Below are positions 1 to 5,680 of a stretch of DNA of 21,773 nucleotides, in pieces. The translations under genes and the position numbers were made by a program. Each line of letters begins with the position of its first letter. Within the stretch, counting starts at the first letter, position 1. This DNA comes from a virus, in the IMG/VR virus record IMGVR_UViG_3300042923_000965, positions 1-21,773 of that record, one strand, 5' to 3'. A model generated the notes under the pieces. The model searched no databases, had not been told where the DNA came from, and saw only the letters and a list, made by a program, of their open reading frames with translations.

Positions 1-167
1 ATGTAGCTAATTTATTGAAGGTAAAAACGATAATTACCTTAACAGTTATCATTGCTGTATCTGTATTGGCTGTAAAAGGCAAAGAAATTGATGCAGCATA
101 TCTCACGATTGCAGGAACAATTATTGCTTTTTATTTTAGCAAGTCAGATTCGAAGAAGGAGGAATAG
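1..167 (+). CDS. Small membrane protein, probable holin (5' end outside window)
   Basis: The open frame enters from the window edge (first full codon at 3) and stops at 165-167, leaving 54 visible residues. These form two hydrophobic stretches (around ITLTVIIAVSVLAV and YLTIAGTIIAFYF) separated by a short charged turn, and end in a lysine/glutamate-rich tail (SDSKKEE). That hairpin topology with a charged C-terminus, placed two bases upstream of an endolysin gene, is what small phage holins look like. A holin would form inner-membrane lesions that release or activate the endolysin at the end of the lytic cycle. The ribosome site of the endolysin (AGGAGGA, 157-163) lies inside this gene's last codons, so the two are translationally coupled. 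Holins are too diverse to name the family, so the call rests on topology and position. Confidence 0.6.
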   Translation, partial: VANLLKVKTIITLTVIIAVSVLAVKGKEIDAAYLTIAGTIIAFYFSKSDSKKEE

Positions 168-169
168 AT

Positions 170-931
170 TTGAAGAATTATTTAACATACCCTGTCAAGT
201 TTATGAACATAAGTCAAAGTTGGACAGGCGAATACAGTCACGCTCCACACGTTTCAGGGGTTCCTTGTGACTTTCCGATTGATGAAGCCGGAGAGGATGC
301 ATATAGAAGTTGGATGCATTGTCCTTGCGATGAGATGGTTGTAAAGCGTATTAGCGGTCTAGGAAGTGCCTATATCAACACGATATGGCTACAATCAACA
401 TCAAAAGTTATCCTGGCAAATGGGGAAGAAGATTATGTAGTAATAATGGTGTTGCATCCAGATGATGATGATTTATTAAAGGTAAAAGTTGGCCGAACAT
501 TTAAACGCAGTGAATTGATGTTCAGAGAGGGCAGAGACGGCTATTTGACAGGCAAGGCAACAGGCTACCATTTCCATATGAGCGTTGGACAAGGGCAAAT
601 AAAGGGTAATGGATGGCAACAAAACAGTAAGGGTACATACGTTTTGACTACAACCGTAGGACCTTTAAAACCAGAAGATGCTTTTTTTGTTGATCCGTAC
701 TTTACTAAAATTAAAAGTAGCAAAGATCTGCTATTTAAAAACTTACCGAAAGAGGTGATAGAAGTGAAAGAAATAGGAAAAGAAGTAGTAATAGATCAAC
801 CTGCAGAGTGGGCAAAAATATCCTGGAATAAAGCTGCAGTTAAAAAAATATTAGACGGAACTAGACCAGGGGAACAACTTACACGACAAGAGTTTGCTTG
901 TGTACTAGATAGACTTGGATTACTAAATTAA
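170..931 (+). CDS. Endolysin, M23-type peptidoglycan endopeptidase
   Basis: A 253-residue protein starting at TTG, 6 bases after AGGAGGA. Zinc-peptidase-like motifs are visible: His24/His27 followed by Asp34 (HVSGVPCD), His96, and the HxH pair His134-His136 (GYHFHMS), matching the His-x(n)-Asp and HxH layout of LytM/M23 metallopeptidases that cut peptide crosslinks in peptidoglycan. There is no signal peptide, as expected for an enzyme released by a holin. The C-terminal ~45 residues (from about 209) contain W..A.......DGT.PG..LTRQEF, an SLH-like pattern seen at the end of many clostridial phage lysins and probably a wall-binding element. The gene closes the lysis cassette and is followed at once by a terminator. 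The family is moderately sure because the first metal motif is spaced more widely than in typical M23 enzymes; the lysin role is well supported by context. Confidence 0.75.
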   Translation: MKNYLTYPVKFMNISQSWTGEYSHAPHVSGVPCDFPIDEAGEDAYRSWMHCPCDEMVVKRISGLGSAYINTIWLQSTSKVILANGEEDYVVIMVLHPDDDDLLKVKVGRTFKRSELMFREGRDGYLTGKATGYHFHMSVGQGQIKGNGWQQNSKGTYVLTTTVGPLKPEDAFFVDPYFTKIKSSKDLLFKNLPKEVIEVKEIGKEVVIDQPAEWAKISWNKAAVKKILDGTRPGEQLTRQEFACVLDRLGLLN

Positions 932-938
932 AACAATG

Positions 939-967
939 CCCCTAGCCTTATGGTTAGGGGTAATTAT
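939..967 (+). terminator. Intrinsic terminator after the lysis cassette
   Basis: CCCCTAGCC (939-947), loop TTAT, then GGTTAGGGG (952-960): a 9-bp stem with one G-T wobble, starting 8 bases after the endolysin stop and followed by an AT-rich but not pure T tract. It probably ends the late transcript. Confidence 0.7.
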
Positions 968-1157
968 TATTAGCTATTATTTCACCGATCATTTCTTTTA
1001 AATCTTTTTTACCAAATCTTAATATATCTGTAAAACTTGAATTCAAAACACGTTTGTCCTTACCAGTGTAATACTGCTTGTATCTGTTTATATATCTCAG
1101 TATTCCTATCTTATCTATAATATCACCTTCCTTGTACATATTATATAGAAGAAACAT
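954..1157 (-). CDS. Possible small protein of unknown function
   Basis: A 67-codon open frame converging on the endolysin gene, with its stop codon inside the terminator stem at 939-960. The composition looks protein-like (alternating charged and hydrophobic residues, for example RYINRYKQYY and FGKKDLKEMIGEII). However, neither the ATG at 1157 nor the one at 1139 has a visible ribosome site, and no promoter was found. It may be a small accessory gene or the remains of one. I recognise no family. It is listed because it fills most of the space between the lysis cassette and the attachment region. Confidence 0.3.
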   Translation of the reverse strand: MFLLYNMYKEGDIIDKIGILRYINRYKQYYTGKDKRVLNSSFTDILRFGKKDLKEMIGEIIANNNYP

Positions 1158-1240
1158 TGATTTATAAATAGTACATTGGTACTAGAAAAGTAACATTATG
1201 ATATTTTGAGAAAGGTACATATATAATTTGATATTATTAC

Positions 1241-1266
1241 GTGGACAATGTCCACAGCTTGTCCAC
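1241..1266. repeat. Left cluster of TGTCCAC repeats
   Basis: Three copies: GTGGACA at 1241-1247, TGTCCAC at 1249-1255 (together a near-perfect 15-bp palindrome) and TGTCCAC at 1260-1266. Probably integrase arm-binding sites. Confidence 0.75.
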
Positions 1267-1404
1267 ACTGAATAAGTTTTATTGTGAGATAGTAGGTGAT
1301 TATAAATTGCAAAAAGTAGTATACAATTTGGAAAATGCTTAATTTTCAGTTGTTGTAAAGAATCTTAAATCTTTATAAGTTATACAAGATGTTGTACAAG
1401 GAGA

Positions 1405-1476
1405 ATGGGTAACAACCCAATGGTTGGCGCAACAGTTGCAGTAGCTGTAGCAATTGAAGAAGGAATGAATAAGTAA
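1405..1476 (+). other. Coding-like short segment, possible attachment core or end of a host gene
   Basis: An ATG-to-TAA frame of 23 codons (MGNNPMVGATVAVAVAIEEGMNK). It is less AT-rich than its surroundings and ends in a helix typical of an enzyme C-terminus. The frame stays open for a few codons upstream, and an AAGGAGA lies just before the ATG at 1398-1404. Two readings are possible. It may be the 3' end of a host gene carried in attP so that integration restores that gene, as many tyrosine-integrase phages do, or it may be a real micropeptide with its own ribosome site. I do not recognise the host protein. Confidence 0.35.
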
Positions 1477-1530
1477 AAACAAGGATTTGTATAATTTGAA
1501 ATAATTTTAAAAAAGATATATATAATAATT

Positions 1531-1577
1531 TGTCCACGATTTGTCCACGTTTTTTTTATACGTGGACAACGTGGACA
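1531..1577. repeat. Right cluster of TGTCCAC repeats forming a large hairpin
   Basis: TGTCCACG (1531-1538) and TTGTCCACGT (1541-1550) face ACGTGGACAA (1560-1569) and CGTGGACA (1570-1577). Together they can fold into an 18-bp stem with a 2-base bulge and a 9-base loop of T/A. It starts 4 bases beyond the integrase stop, so it may both bind integrase and terminate the leftward integrase transcript. Confidence 0.75.
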
Positions 1578-1580
1578 TTT

Positions 1581-2768
1581 TTATTTTAATATATCTTCCA
1601 AGATATTAATCGTATGAATCTGCATTTTTTCAGTTACGTGTGCATAGGTTTGCAATGTAGTTTCAATGTTTTTATGACCTAGTCGGTGTTGAACATCTTT
1701 TATATTTGCCCCTGCTTCAAGTAACATAGTTGTGTGTGTATGTCGTAAAGAATGATAATCAAATTCTTTATTTCCTAACTGATAATGAACAACCCTTCCA
1801 AGATGCTGTGTAACTCGGGGCTGAATATATGTTCCGTCTTCTCTAATGTTCACCATCCATATTGGAGTACCTTTTGAACCGAGTTGTTTTTTTTCATTAA
1901 CGTATAGCTGTGAATAATGGTCAGCGTAATATTCTTTTGCTTTCTCCTGCCTTGCTTTTTCTCTTTGCAAAAGAGACATCAAAAACGAATCAATTTTTAT
2001 TACTCTAAACGAATCATATTTTGGATTTGTAAAAGTCCAATATTTGTCTTGCTCCTGAACTTGTTTATTTATATCTAATGTAGAATTGGCAAAGTCTATA
2101 TCATTCCAGGTCAAAGCGAACACTTCACCAAGGCGTAAACCACATCTGTAAGCTAGTTGTAAAGGAATATGACAGCTATGACCTTCAGGAAACCTTGTTA
2201 ATATTGCTTCCATCGTTTCTTTATTAACTATTTGCTTTTCTTTTTTTCTTGTTGGTGTATTTGCTACGGCGCGCGGTGAAGGAAGTTTTACTGCCAACAT
2301 AGGATTGCTTTGTATAAATCCAAGTGGCTCAATGGCGTATCCTAAACAACCCGATAAAATACCCTTAATAGATGCGAGTGTATTTCTGCTATAGCCGTCA
2401 TTAAACTTACTGTTTGTAAATAATTGAAGAACGGCAGGCGTAAGAGCTTTTAACTTATATATTCCAAGAGCGGGCTTTATGTGTATACGTATTTTTTTTT
2501 CATAACCTTCGCATGTTGTTTTCTTTAAATTTATTTCACAATATTCTTTCATCCAATAATCCAAGTAATCTGAAAAGGATATTTCAGATGGAGTAAAGCG
2601 TAATCCAGCGTTGTTATATTCGGCAAGTGCTTTAGCTCCTGCTTCAAGGCATACTTTTTTAGTTATAAAACCACCTTTGGTTATTTGATTTCTATTTCCA
2701 TTAATCTTGGCACCCTCAAATCGGTATTCCCATTTTGAACCTCTTTTTCTGACATTGATTTCTGCCAT
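1581..2768 (-). CDS. int: Tyrosine-type site-specific integrase
   Basis: A 395-residue protein of the phage integrase / Tn916-like tyrosine recombinase family that joins attP to attB and, with an excisionase, reverses the reaction. The N-terminal ~60 residues fit an AP2-type arm-binding domain (KWEYRFEG...). Residues ~62-160 form the SAM-like core-binding domain. The catalytic domain carries Arg212 (GLRLGE), Lys250, His339 and Arg342 (HSLRH), His365 (LGH) and the nucleophile Tyr375 (TYAH), so all catalytic residues are present. I chose the ATG at 2768 because AAAGGG lies about 8 bases upstream; the in-frame GTG at 2777 overlaps that site. It reads away from the repressor, with the attP candidate just past its stop. 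Confidence 0.95.
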   Translation of the reverse strand: MAEINVRKRGSKWEYRFEGAKINGNRNQITKGGFITKKVCLEAGAKALAEYNNAGLRFTPSEISFSDYLDYWMKEYCEINLKKTTCEGYEKKIRIHIKPALGIYKLKALTPAVLQLFTNSKFNDGYSRNTLASIKGILSGCLGYAIEPLGFIQSNPMLAVKLPSPRAVANTPTRKKEKQIVNKETMEAILTRFPEGHSCHIPLQLAYRCGLRLGEVFALTWNDIDFANSTLDINKQVQEQDKYWTFTNPKYDSFRVIKIDSFLMSLLQREKARQEKAKEYYADHYSQLYVNEKKQLGSKGTPIWMVNIREDGTYIQPRVTQHLGRVVHYQLGNKEFDYHSLRHTHTTMLLEAGANIKDVQHRLGHKNIETTLQTYAHVTEKMQIHTINILEDILK

Positions 2769-2791
2769 TTTAACCACCCTTTCTTATAAAT

Positions 2792-2822
2792 GGGTATAAA
2801 AATACCCTAGTTTACAAACTAG
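2792..2822. promoter_or_regulatory. Two adjacent palindromes, probable operators
   Basis: GGGTAT-AAAA-ATACCC (2792-2807) abuts CTAGTTT-AC-AAACTAG (2807-2822); both are perfect inverted repeats. They lie between the integrase start and the plus-strand promoter at 2811-2839, and the second covers that promoter's -35 box. They are probably binding sites for a dimeric regulator controlling integrase and/or the small RNA. The regulator is unknown; the sequences differ from the ACTTC motif at the CI/Cro switch. Confidence 0.55.
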
Positions 2823-2839
2823 AGCTTAAATGATATAAT
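2811..2839 (+). promoter_or_regulatory. Near-consensus sigma-A promoter for a small RNA
   Basis: TTTACA (2811-2816), 17-bp spacer, TATAAT (2834-2839). It points rightward against the integrase and repressor genes, and no open frame follows before the terminator at 2889. Confidence 0.75.
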
Positions 2840-2845
2840 ATGCTT

Positions 2846-2918
2846 GTCTAAGGCGATATTGTATTGGCTCTAGCCGATGCGTATCGTAAACCGTCTCTAT
2901 ACCAGTAGAGGCGGTTTT
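2846..2918 (+). ncRNA. Probable ~73-nt structured small RNA
   Basis: It is bounded by the promoter at 2811-2839 and the terminator at 2889-2920. The first part folds into a two-part hairpin: CGATA (2854-2858) with TATCG (2882-2886), enclosing ATTGGC (2863-2868) with GCCGAT (2873-2878, one wobble) and a 4-base loop. The terminator stem follows directly. There is no coding potential. It lies between integrase and ImmA and is read opposite to both, so a leftward transcript running from the repressor genes into integrase would be complementary to it. A role as antisense or trans-acting regulator of integrase or immunity is inference. No known RNA family was recognised. Confidence 0.6.
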
Positions 2919-2920
2919 TT
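2889..2920 (+). terminator. Strong intrinsic terminator of the small RNA
   Basis: AACCGTCTCTA (2889-2899), loop TACCAG, TAGAGGCGGTT (2906-2916) followed by a T run ending at 2920. The stem is 11 bp with one G-T wobble. Confidence 0.85.
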
Positions 2921-3009
2921 AATTTATTTGATTGTATTGTTTTATATCAGTAATTAGTTCGGTATTTATATCCTAAAACAAAACTCATAATATCACCCAT
3001 CAAATAGTA

Positions 3010-3450
3010 TTAATTATTACACTTCAATTTTAATAATTCAATATCATATCCTGTCTTATAAGAAAGTTGTTCTAAAGTAAAACCTCTAAATTGATTAATT
3101 AATTCATCGTCTATTAATAACTCTGCAGCAAATTTATTAGCTTGAATCTCAATTTTTGAAGTAAGTAAAAACGTTTTAGATGCCATAAAACAACAATTTG
3201 TTCTAGTATGCAATATAGCATGACCTATCTCATGGGCCATAACCATCTTTGAATTAACGTAATCTAAGTTGCTATTTAGAAAAATACATTTGTGTTTTTT
3301 TAAATACATATAGCATCCTGAAAATTTACCAAGGTCACCTTTTTGAACTATAATTTTTAAATAATCAGCTAATAGAAATGGATCATTTGTCTTATACTTT
3401 CTTGTATAGTACGAAACTATATTCTTAATATCGCCCCCCAAAAACCTCAC
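3010..3450 (-). CDS. immA: ImmA/IrrE-family metallopeptidase
   Basis: A 146-residue protein with the zinc-protease motif HEIGH in MAHEIGHAILH (about residues 82-92) and a later glutamate region (EIQANKFAAELL) that supplies the third ligand, the signature of COG2856/DUF955 proteases. Characterised members such as ImmA of ICEBs1 cleave the cognate HTH repressor after DNA damage or a cell-cell signal and so induce the element. Its gene begins directly after the repressor stop codon (GTG at 3450; TAG at 3451-3453), so the two are co-translated, which fits protease and substrate. The exact start is uncertain because the ribosome site is weak; a TTG a few codons inside is an alternative. Confidence 0.85.
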   Translation of the reverse strand: MRFLGGDIKNIVSYYTRKYKTNDPFLLADYLKIIVQKGDLGKFSGCYMYLKKHKCIFLNSNLDYVNSKMVMAHEIGHAILHTRTNCCFMASKTFLLTSKIEIQANKFAAELLIDDELINQFRGFTLEQLSYKTGYDIELLKLKCNN

Positions 3451-3879
3451 CTACTTCTTATTCTTGTTAGGATTGTATAACGCCTTATTGTATGCTTTTA
3501 AACGTTTTAACATTAATTCTAATTCATCTCTAAACAGTTCAGTTGTTTCTTCTGACATGTCAACTCCGTTAAAGTTTATTGGTCCGTCTTCATCGCTATT
3601 GAGTTTTTTCATTATGCTATTTAAGTCTTTTGCTATGTCTTTTTCATCTCTTAATGTTAATAATGATTTTGGTATTTCAGTAATATCTTCTCTTCCAGTT
3701 ATTAAATAGTCAATAGACACACCAAAATAATCAGCAATTAATTGCAATTTATCTTGCTTTGGGGTACTTACACCTGTCTTCCAGGCAGTGAAAGTAGACT
3801 GTCCGATACCTGTTTCTTTCGCTACCTTATAAGTAGTCACATTGTGTTTTAGTAATAATTGCTCAAAAATTTCATACAT
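3451..3879 (-). CDS. CI-like XRE-family repressor
   Basis: A 142-residue DNA-binding protein with an N-terminal helix-turn-helix (TYKVAKETGIGQSTFTAWKTG) in the first ~65 residues, followed by an acidic C-terminal half with an EETTELFRDELELMLKRLKAY helix, probably for oligomerisation or for contact with ImmA. The start is taken as the ATG at 3879, with AAAGGTG a few bases upstream; upstream extension to 3909 is unlikely. It is divergent from the Cro-like gene at 4112, whose helix-turn-helix is strikingly similar, so both should compete for the ACTTC sites between them. Role: maintaining lysogeny by shutting the rightward early promoter at 3936-3964. Confidence 0.9.
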   Translation of the reverse strand: MYEIFEQLLLKHNVTTYKVAKETGIGQSTFTAWKTGVSTPKQDKLQLIADYFGVSIDYLITGREDITEIPKSLLTLRDEKDIAKDLNSIMKKLNSDEDGPINFNGVDMSEETTELFRDELELMLKRLKAYNKALYNPNKNKK

Positions 3880-3909
3880 AATTTGTTCACCTTTCACAAA
3901 ATTTGGCAT

Positions 3910-4076
3910 ACTTCATAAAAATGAACTAAAACATATTGACTACTTCAAATGATGATGGTATAGTATGACTATACTTCATAAAAAAGAAGTAATTACAAAA
4001 TGTAATTCATTTTTTGATAACTTCATATTTATTAATTACTTTGACCGACATCAAAAGTATATCACAAATCCGAAGT
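3910..4076. promoter_or_regulatory. CI/Cro operator array (six ACTTC half-sites)
   Basis: The pentamer ACTTC or its complement occurs at 3910-3914, 3942-3946, 3973-3977, 3986-3990 (as GAAGT), 4020-4024 and 4072-4076 (as GAAGT), usually followed by AT. The copies at 3973 and 3986 form an inverted repeat with an 8-base A-rich centre. The one at 3910 pairs with ATGAACT at 3921. Two copies sit in the spacer of, or just downstream of, the rightward promoter. This is the expected immunity region between divergent repressor and Cro genes. Confidence 0.7.
3936..3964 (+). promoter_or_regulatory. Rightward early promoter (PR-like)
   Basis: TTGACT (3936-3941), 17-bp spacer, TATAGT (3959-3964). An operator half-site (3942-3946) lies in the spacer and another right after the -10 box. 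It should drive the early operon from 4112 onward with a ~140-nt leader. Confidence 0.8.
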
Positions 4077-4111
4077 ATATACAAGTATTTTAGAGAAAGG
4101 AGTGAATTTTT

Positions 4112-4357
4112 TTGTACGACAGATTTCGACAAATATTACAAGAACGCAGCATAACAGTTTACAGGGTGGCAAAGGACACTGGTATATCACAAGTAACTTT
4201 AAGCGATTGGAAGACAGGCAGGAGCGTTCCAAAAGTTGACAAGCTACAGAAAATTGCTAACTATCTGGGGGTAACTATCGAGTATTTATTGACAGGGAAA
4301 GGAGTGTTAATCAATGAAACAACTAGTATTCAAACGAAAGAAACGTCTACCGATTGA
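4112..4357 (+). CDS. Cro-like XRE-family regulator
   Basis: An 81-residue protein that is almost all helix-turn-helix (VYRVAKDTGISQVTLSDWKTG, then the DKLQKIANYLGVTIEYLLTG helices). It starts at TTG with AAAGGAG 8 bases upstream. Its domain differs from that of the divergent repressor by only a handful of mainly conservative residues, and it lacks the repressor's C-terminal half: a classical Cro against CI pair that arose by duplication. As first gene of the rightward operon it would bind the ACTTC operators and turn down repressor synthesis. The next gene begins inside its last codons. Confidence 0.85.
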   Translation: MYDRFRQILQERSITVYRVAKDTGISQVTLSDWKTGRSVPKVDKLQKIANYLGVTIEYLLTGKGVLINETTSIQTKETSTD

Positions 4358-4508
4358 AGCAACAGGACAAGTAGTAATTAAAATCAATGCAGAAAGTTAC
4401 AATAAAGTTTTAGAAGTAGCAGATGAAACAGGTGAGAGTTTAAGAAACATAGTATCAAGAATGGTTGAGTTTGCATATGAAAATATTACATATGAGAGCG
4501 AAGAATAG
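4314..4508 (+). CDS. Small early protein, possible ribbon-helix-helix DNA binder
   Basis: A 64-residue basic-then-acidic protein starting at ATG 4314 after GGAAAGGAG, overlapping the Cro-like gene by 44 bases. The central part (GQVVIKINAESYNKVLEVADETGESLRNIVSRMVEFA) has the strand-helix-helix rhythm of CopG/Arc-type proteins: a short beta strand with alternating hydrophobics, then two helices. The family assignment is inference from this pattern only. Its place between cro and the excisionase-like gene suggests an early regulatory role. Confidence 0.65.
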   Translation: MKQLVFKRKKRLPIEATGQVVIKINAESYNKVLEVADETGESLRNIVSRMVEFAYENITYESEE

Positions 4509-4525
4509 GCAAAGGTGGCGATTGT

Positions 4526-4729
4526 ATGGAAGATATACTTTATACAGTTTCGGAAGTAGCGAAATTGATTAAAACAAATACCTCGTATGTCTATGAACTG
4601 ATAAGAGCAGGGTTGCTTCCTGTATTAAAACTAGGAAGTTTTAAAGTAAGAAAAAGTACTTTGCTTAATTTTTTAGAAAAATATGAGGGCAAAGATTTAA
4701 CGGATCCAAATAAAATTACTGATTTATAG
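4526..4729 (+). CDS. Excisionase-like helix-turn-helix protein
   Basis: A 67-residue protein with the winged-helix pattern of the excisionase/MerR-like (HTH_17) family: YTVSEVAKLIKTNTSYVYELIRAGLLPVLKLG....RKSTLLNFLEKY. The first helix pair reads DNA, and the KLGSFKVRKS hairpin is the wing. Such proteins either act as phage excisionases, bending attP/attR DNA to favour excision by the integrase, or as small early regulators. It is far from int but in the early rightward operon, so its synthesis would coincide with induction. The ribosome site is GGTGG shortly before the ATG. Confidence 0.75.
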   Translation: MEDILYTVSEVAKLIKTNTSYVYELIRAGLLPVLKLGSFKVRKSTLLNFLEKYEGKDLTDPNKITDL

Positions 4730-4744
4730 GAAGAAGGTGAAAAT

Positions 4745-4879
4745 GTGGCAAACAGTAATCAACTCAGAACAGAGAACAACGAATATCTTCAAAATATGAC
4801 CGTTGAAGATATGATCACACTACATAATCTAGGCAAAGATATTATCTTAAATGATGGACAAATTATAGCAGTTGTATAG
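4745..4879 (+). CDS. 44-residue phage protein of unknown function
   Basis: A short frame starting at GTG (4745) with AAGAAGGTG upstream and ending at TAG 4877-4879. The sequence is mainly polar, with the helix VEDMITLHNLGKDIILNDGQIIAVV at its end. It fills the gap between two tightly packed early genes, and the next ribosome site (AGGAGG) overlaps its stop codon, both of which support it being real. No domain recognised. Confidence 0.6.
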   Translation: MANSNQLRTENNEYLQNMTVEDMITLHNLGKDIILNDGQIIAVV

Positions 4880-4891
4880 GAGGATTGAAAG

Positions 4892-5089
4892 ATGAAAGTA
4901 ACAAAACAAGATTTTATTAAGAGCCTAGAAACAACACTTATACTAGCAGATGCAGACGTTTTATCTTTAGAGCTAGAAGATGATGAAACAGTCATTATTT
5001 ACTTTATAGGTGGTGGCAAAAGAAGGGTAAATATAGCAATGGATAGTCATTTATCTATTGCGAAAGATGTAATGAAAGGAATAAGCTAA
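4892..5089 (+). CDS. 65-residue early phage protein of unknown function
   Basis: ATG at 4892, preceded by AGGAGG (4879-4884). The protein is acidic in its first two-thirds (ADADVLSLELEDDETVIIYF) with a short basic turn (GGGKRRVNIAM). The strand-rich middle suggests a small alpha/beta fold. No family is recognised. It sits in the uninterrupted rightward early operon. Confidence 0.65.
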   Translation: MKVTKQDFIKSLETTLILADADVLSLELEDDETVIIYFIGGGKRRVNIAMDSHLSIAKDVMKGIS

Positions 5090-5160
5090 TGGGCACCAAT
5101 CAAAAACGAGCTCCAAGGAACGGCAATTCCAAAAGAGCCCACACAAAAATATACAACTGA
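5089..5160 (+). CDS. Possible 23-residue basic peptide
   Basis: The ATG at 5089 overlaps the previous stop (TAATG), with AAAGGA 8 bases upstream. The predicted peptide is very basic (MGTNQKRAPRNGNSKRAH...). It is the only frame in the ~100-bp gap before the next gene. It could equally be untranslated leader; without homologues it is uncertain. Confidence 0.35.
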   Translation: MGTNQKRAPRNGNSKRAHTKIYN

Positions 5161-5189
5161 ATTATAGCACTGCAGGAGGGATAAAACAA

Positions 5190-5426
5190 GTGGAAGAAAG
5201 AATTATTACGCTGCTTACTATGTGTATGCAGGCGAAGAAACTAGGAATAGACGTGCATTTTGAGTACAAGCCCAATATTGCCTGGGTACAAATTTACAGG
5301 ATTAAAGAAAATGGTAAATTTGATACACATATTTGGTTTTATACATATTTGGGAGTGGATCAACAAGGAGTTATAGAAGCAACTAGTTATTTGCAAGGAT
5401 TAATAACAGGAGGGATAAAAGGATGA
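5190..5426 (+). CDS. 78-residue early phage protein of unknown function
   Basis: GTG start at 5190 with GGAGGG 12 bases upstream. The protein has a helical N-terminus (IITLLTMCMQAKKLGIDVHFEY), then alternating strands with several aromatics (HIWFYTYLG), and ends in a helix. It overlaps the following AbrB-type gene by 4 bases (ATGA). No domain is recognised. It resembles the small alpha/beta proteins common ahead of phage recombination genes. Confidence 0.65.
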   Translation: MEERIITLLTMCMQAKKLGIDVHFEYKPNIAWVQIYRIKENGKFDTHIWFYTYLGVDQQGVIEATSYLQGLITGGIKG

Positions 5427-5680
5427 TTAAAGGGATAGTACGCAATATAGATGAACTAGGAAGAATAGTAATTCCTAAAGAAATTAGGAAAAGTTTAAGA
5501 ATTAAAAATTATGATTCAATGGATATTTACTTAAAAGATGGAGTGATTTGTATAGCGCAATGTAAATTACAGTGTACGTGTTGCGGCTCTACAAATGAGG
5601 ATAAGTTAGTGGTTGTAAATGATGTTCATATATGTACAAGTTGCATAGCAAGTTACGTTGAGGGGGTAAGAGAACTATGA
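5423..5680 (+). CDS. AbrB/SpoVT-type swapped-hairpin DNA binder with C-terminal zinc ribbon
   Basis: An 85-residue protein. Residues 1-45 (IVRNIDELGRIVIPKEIRKSLRI....DIYLKDGVI) are the textbook AbrB/MazE swapped-hairpin domain found in transition-state regulators. Residues 50-76 carry CTCCG...CTSC, four cysteines set to bind one zinc. It is probably a dimeric DNA-binding regulator of early genes or of the host. It is coupled to both neighbours by 4-base overlaps (the previous stop and the next ATGA), so it is made together with the recombination ATPase. Confidence 0.8.
   Translation: MIKGIVRNIDELGRIVIPKEIRKSLRIKNYDSMDIYLKDGVICIAQCKLQCTCCGSTNEDKLVVVNDVHICTSCIASYVEGVREL

Larger units (their letters stand above)
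1241..1577. other. attP: Candidate phage attachment site (attP) with arm-type repeats
   Basis: This ~337-bp gene-poor stretch lies directly downstream of the integrase stop. Seven exact copies of the 7-mer TGTCCAC/GTGGACA fall into two clusters: three at 1241-1266 and four at 1531-1577. Nothing similar occurs in the roughly 260 bp between them. Two clusters of a short repeat flanking an unmarked core is the layout of arm-type integrase sites around the crossover core of lambda-type attP regions. The core itself cannot be defined without a host attB. The best guess is the coding-like segment at 1405-1476. Confidence 0.6.

Noticed and set aside
1531-1577. CRISPR-like repeats
   Set aside because: Units are 7-10 bp in inverted orientation without spacers; better explained as integrase arm sites and a hairpin.
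2950-3001. 13-codon minus-strand peptide with a GGTGA site (MSFVLGYKYRTNY)
   Set aside because: Too short to support without homologues; noted only because its ribosome site is good.
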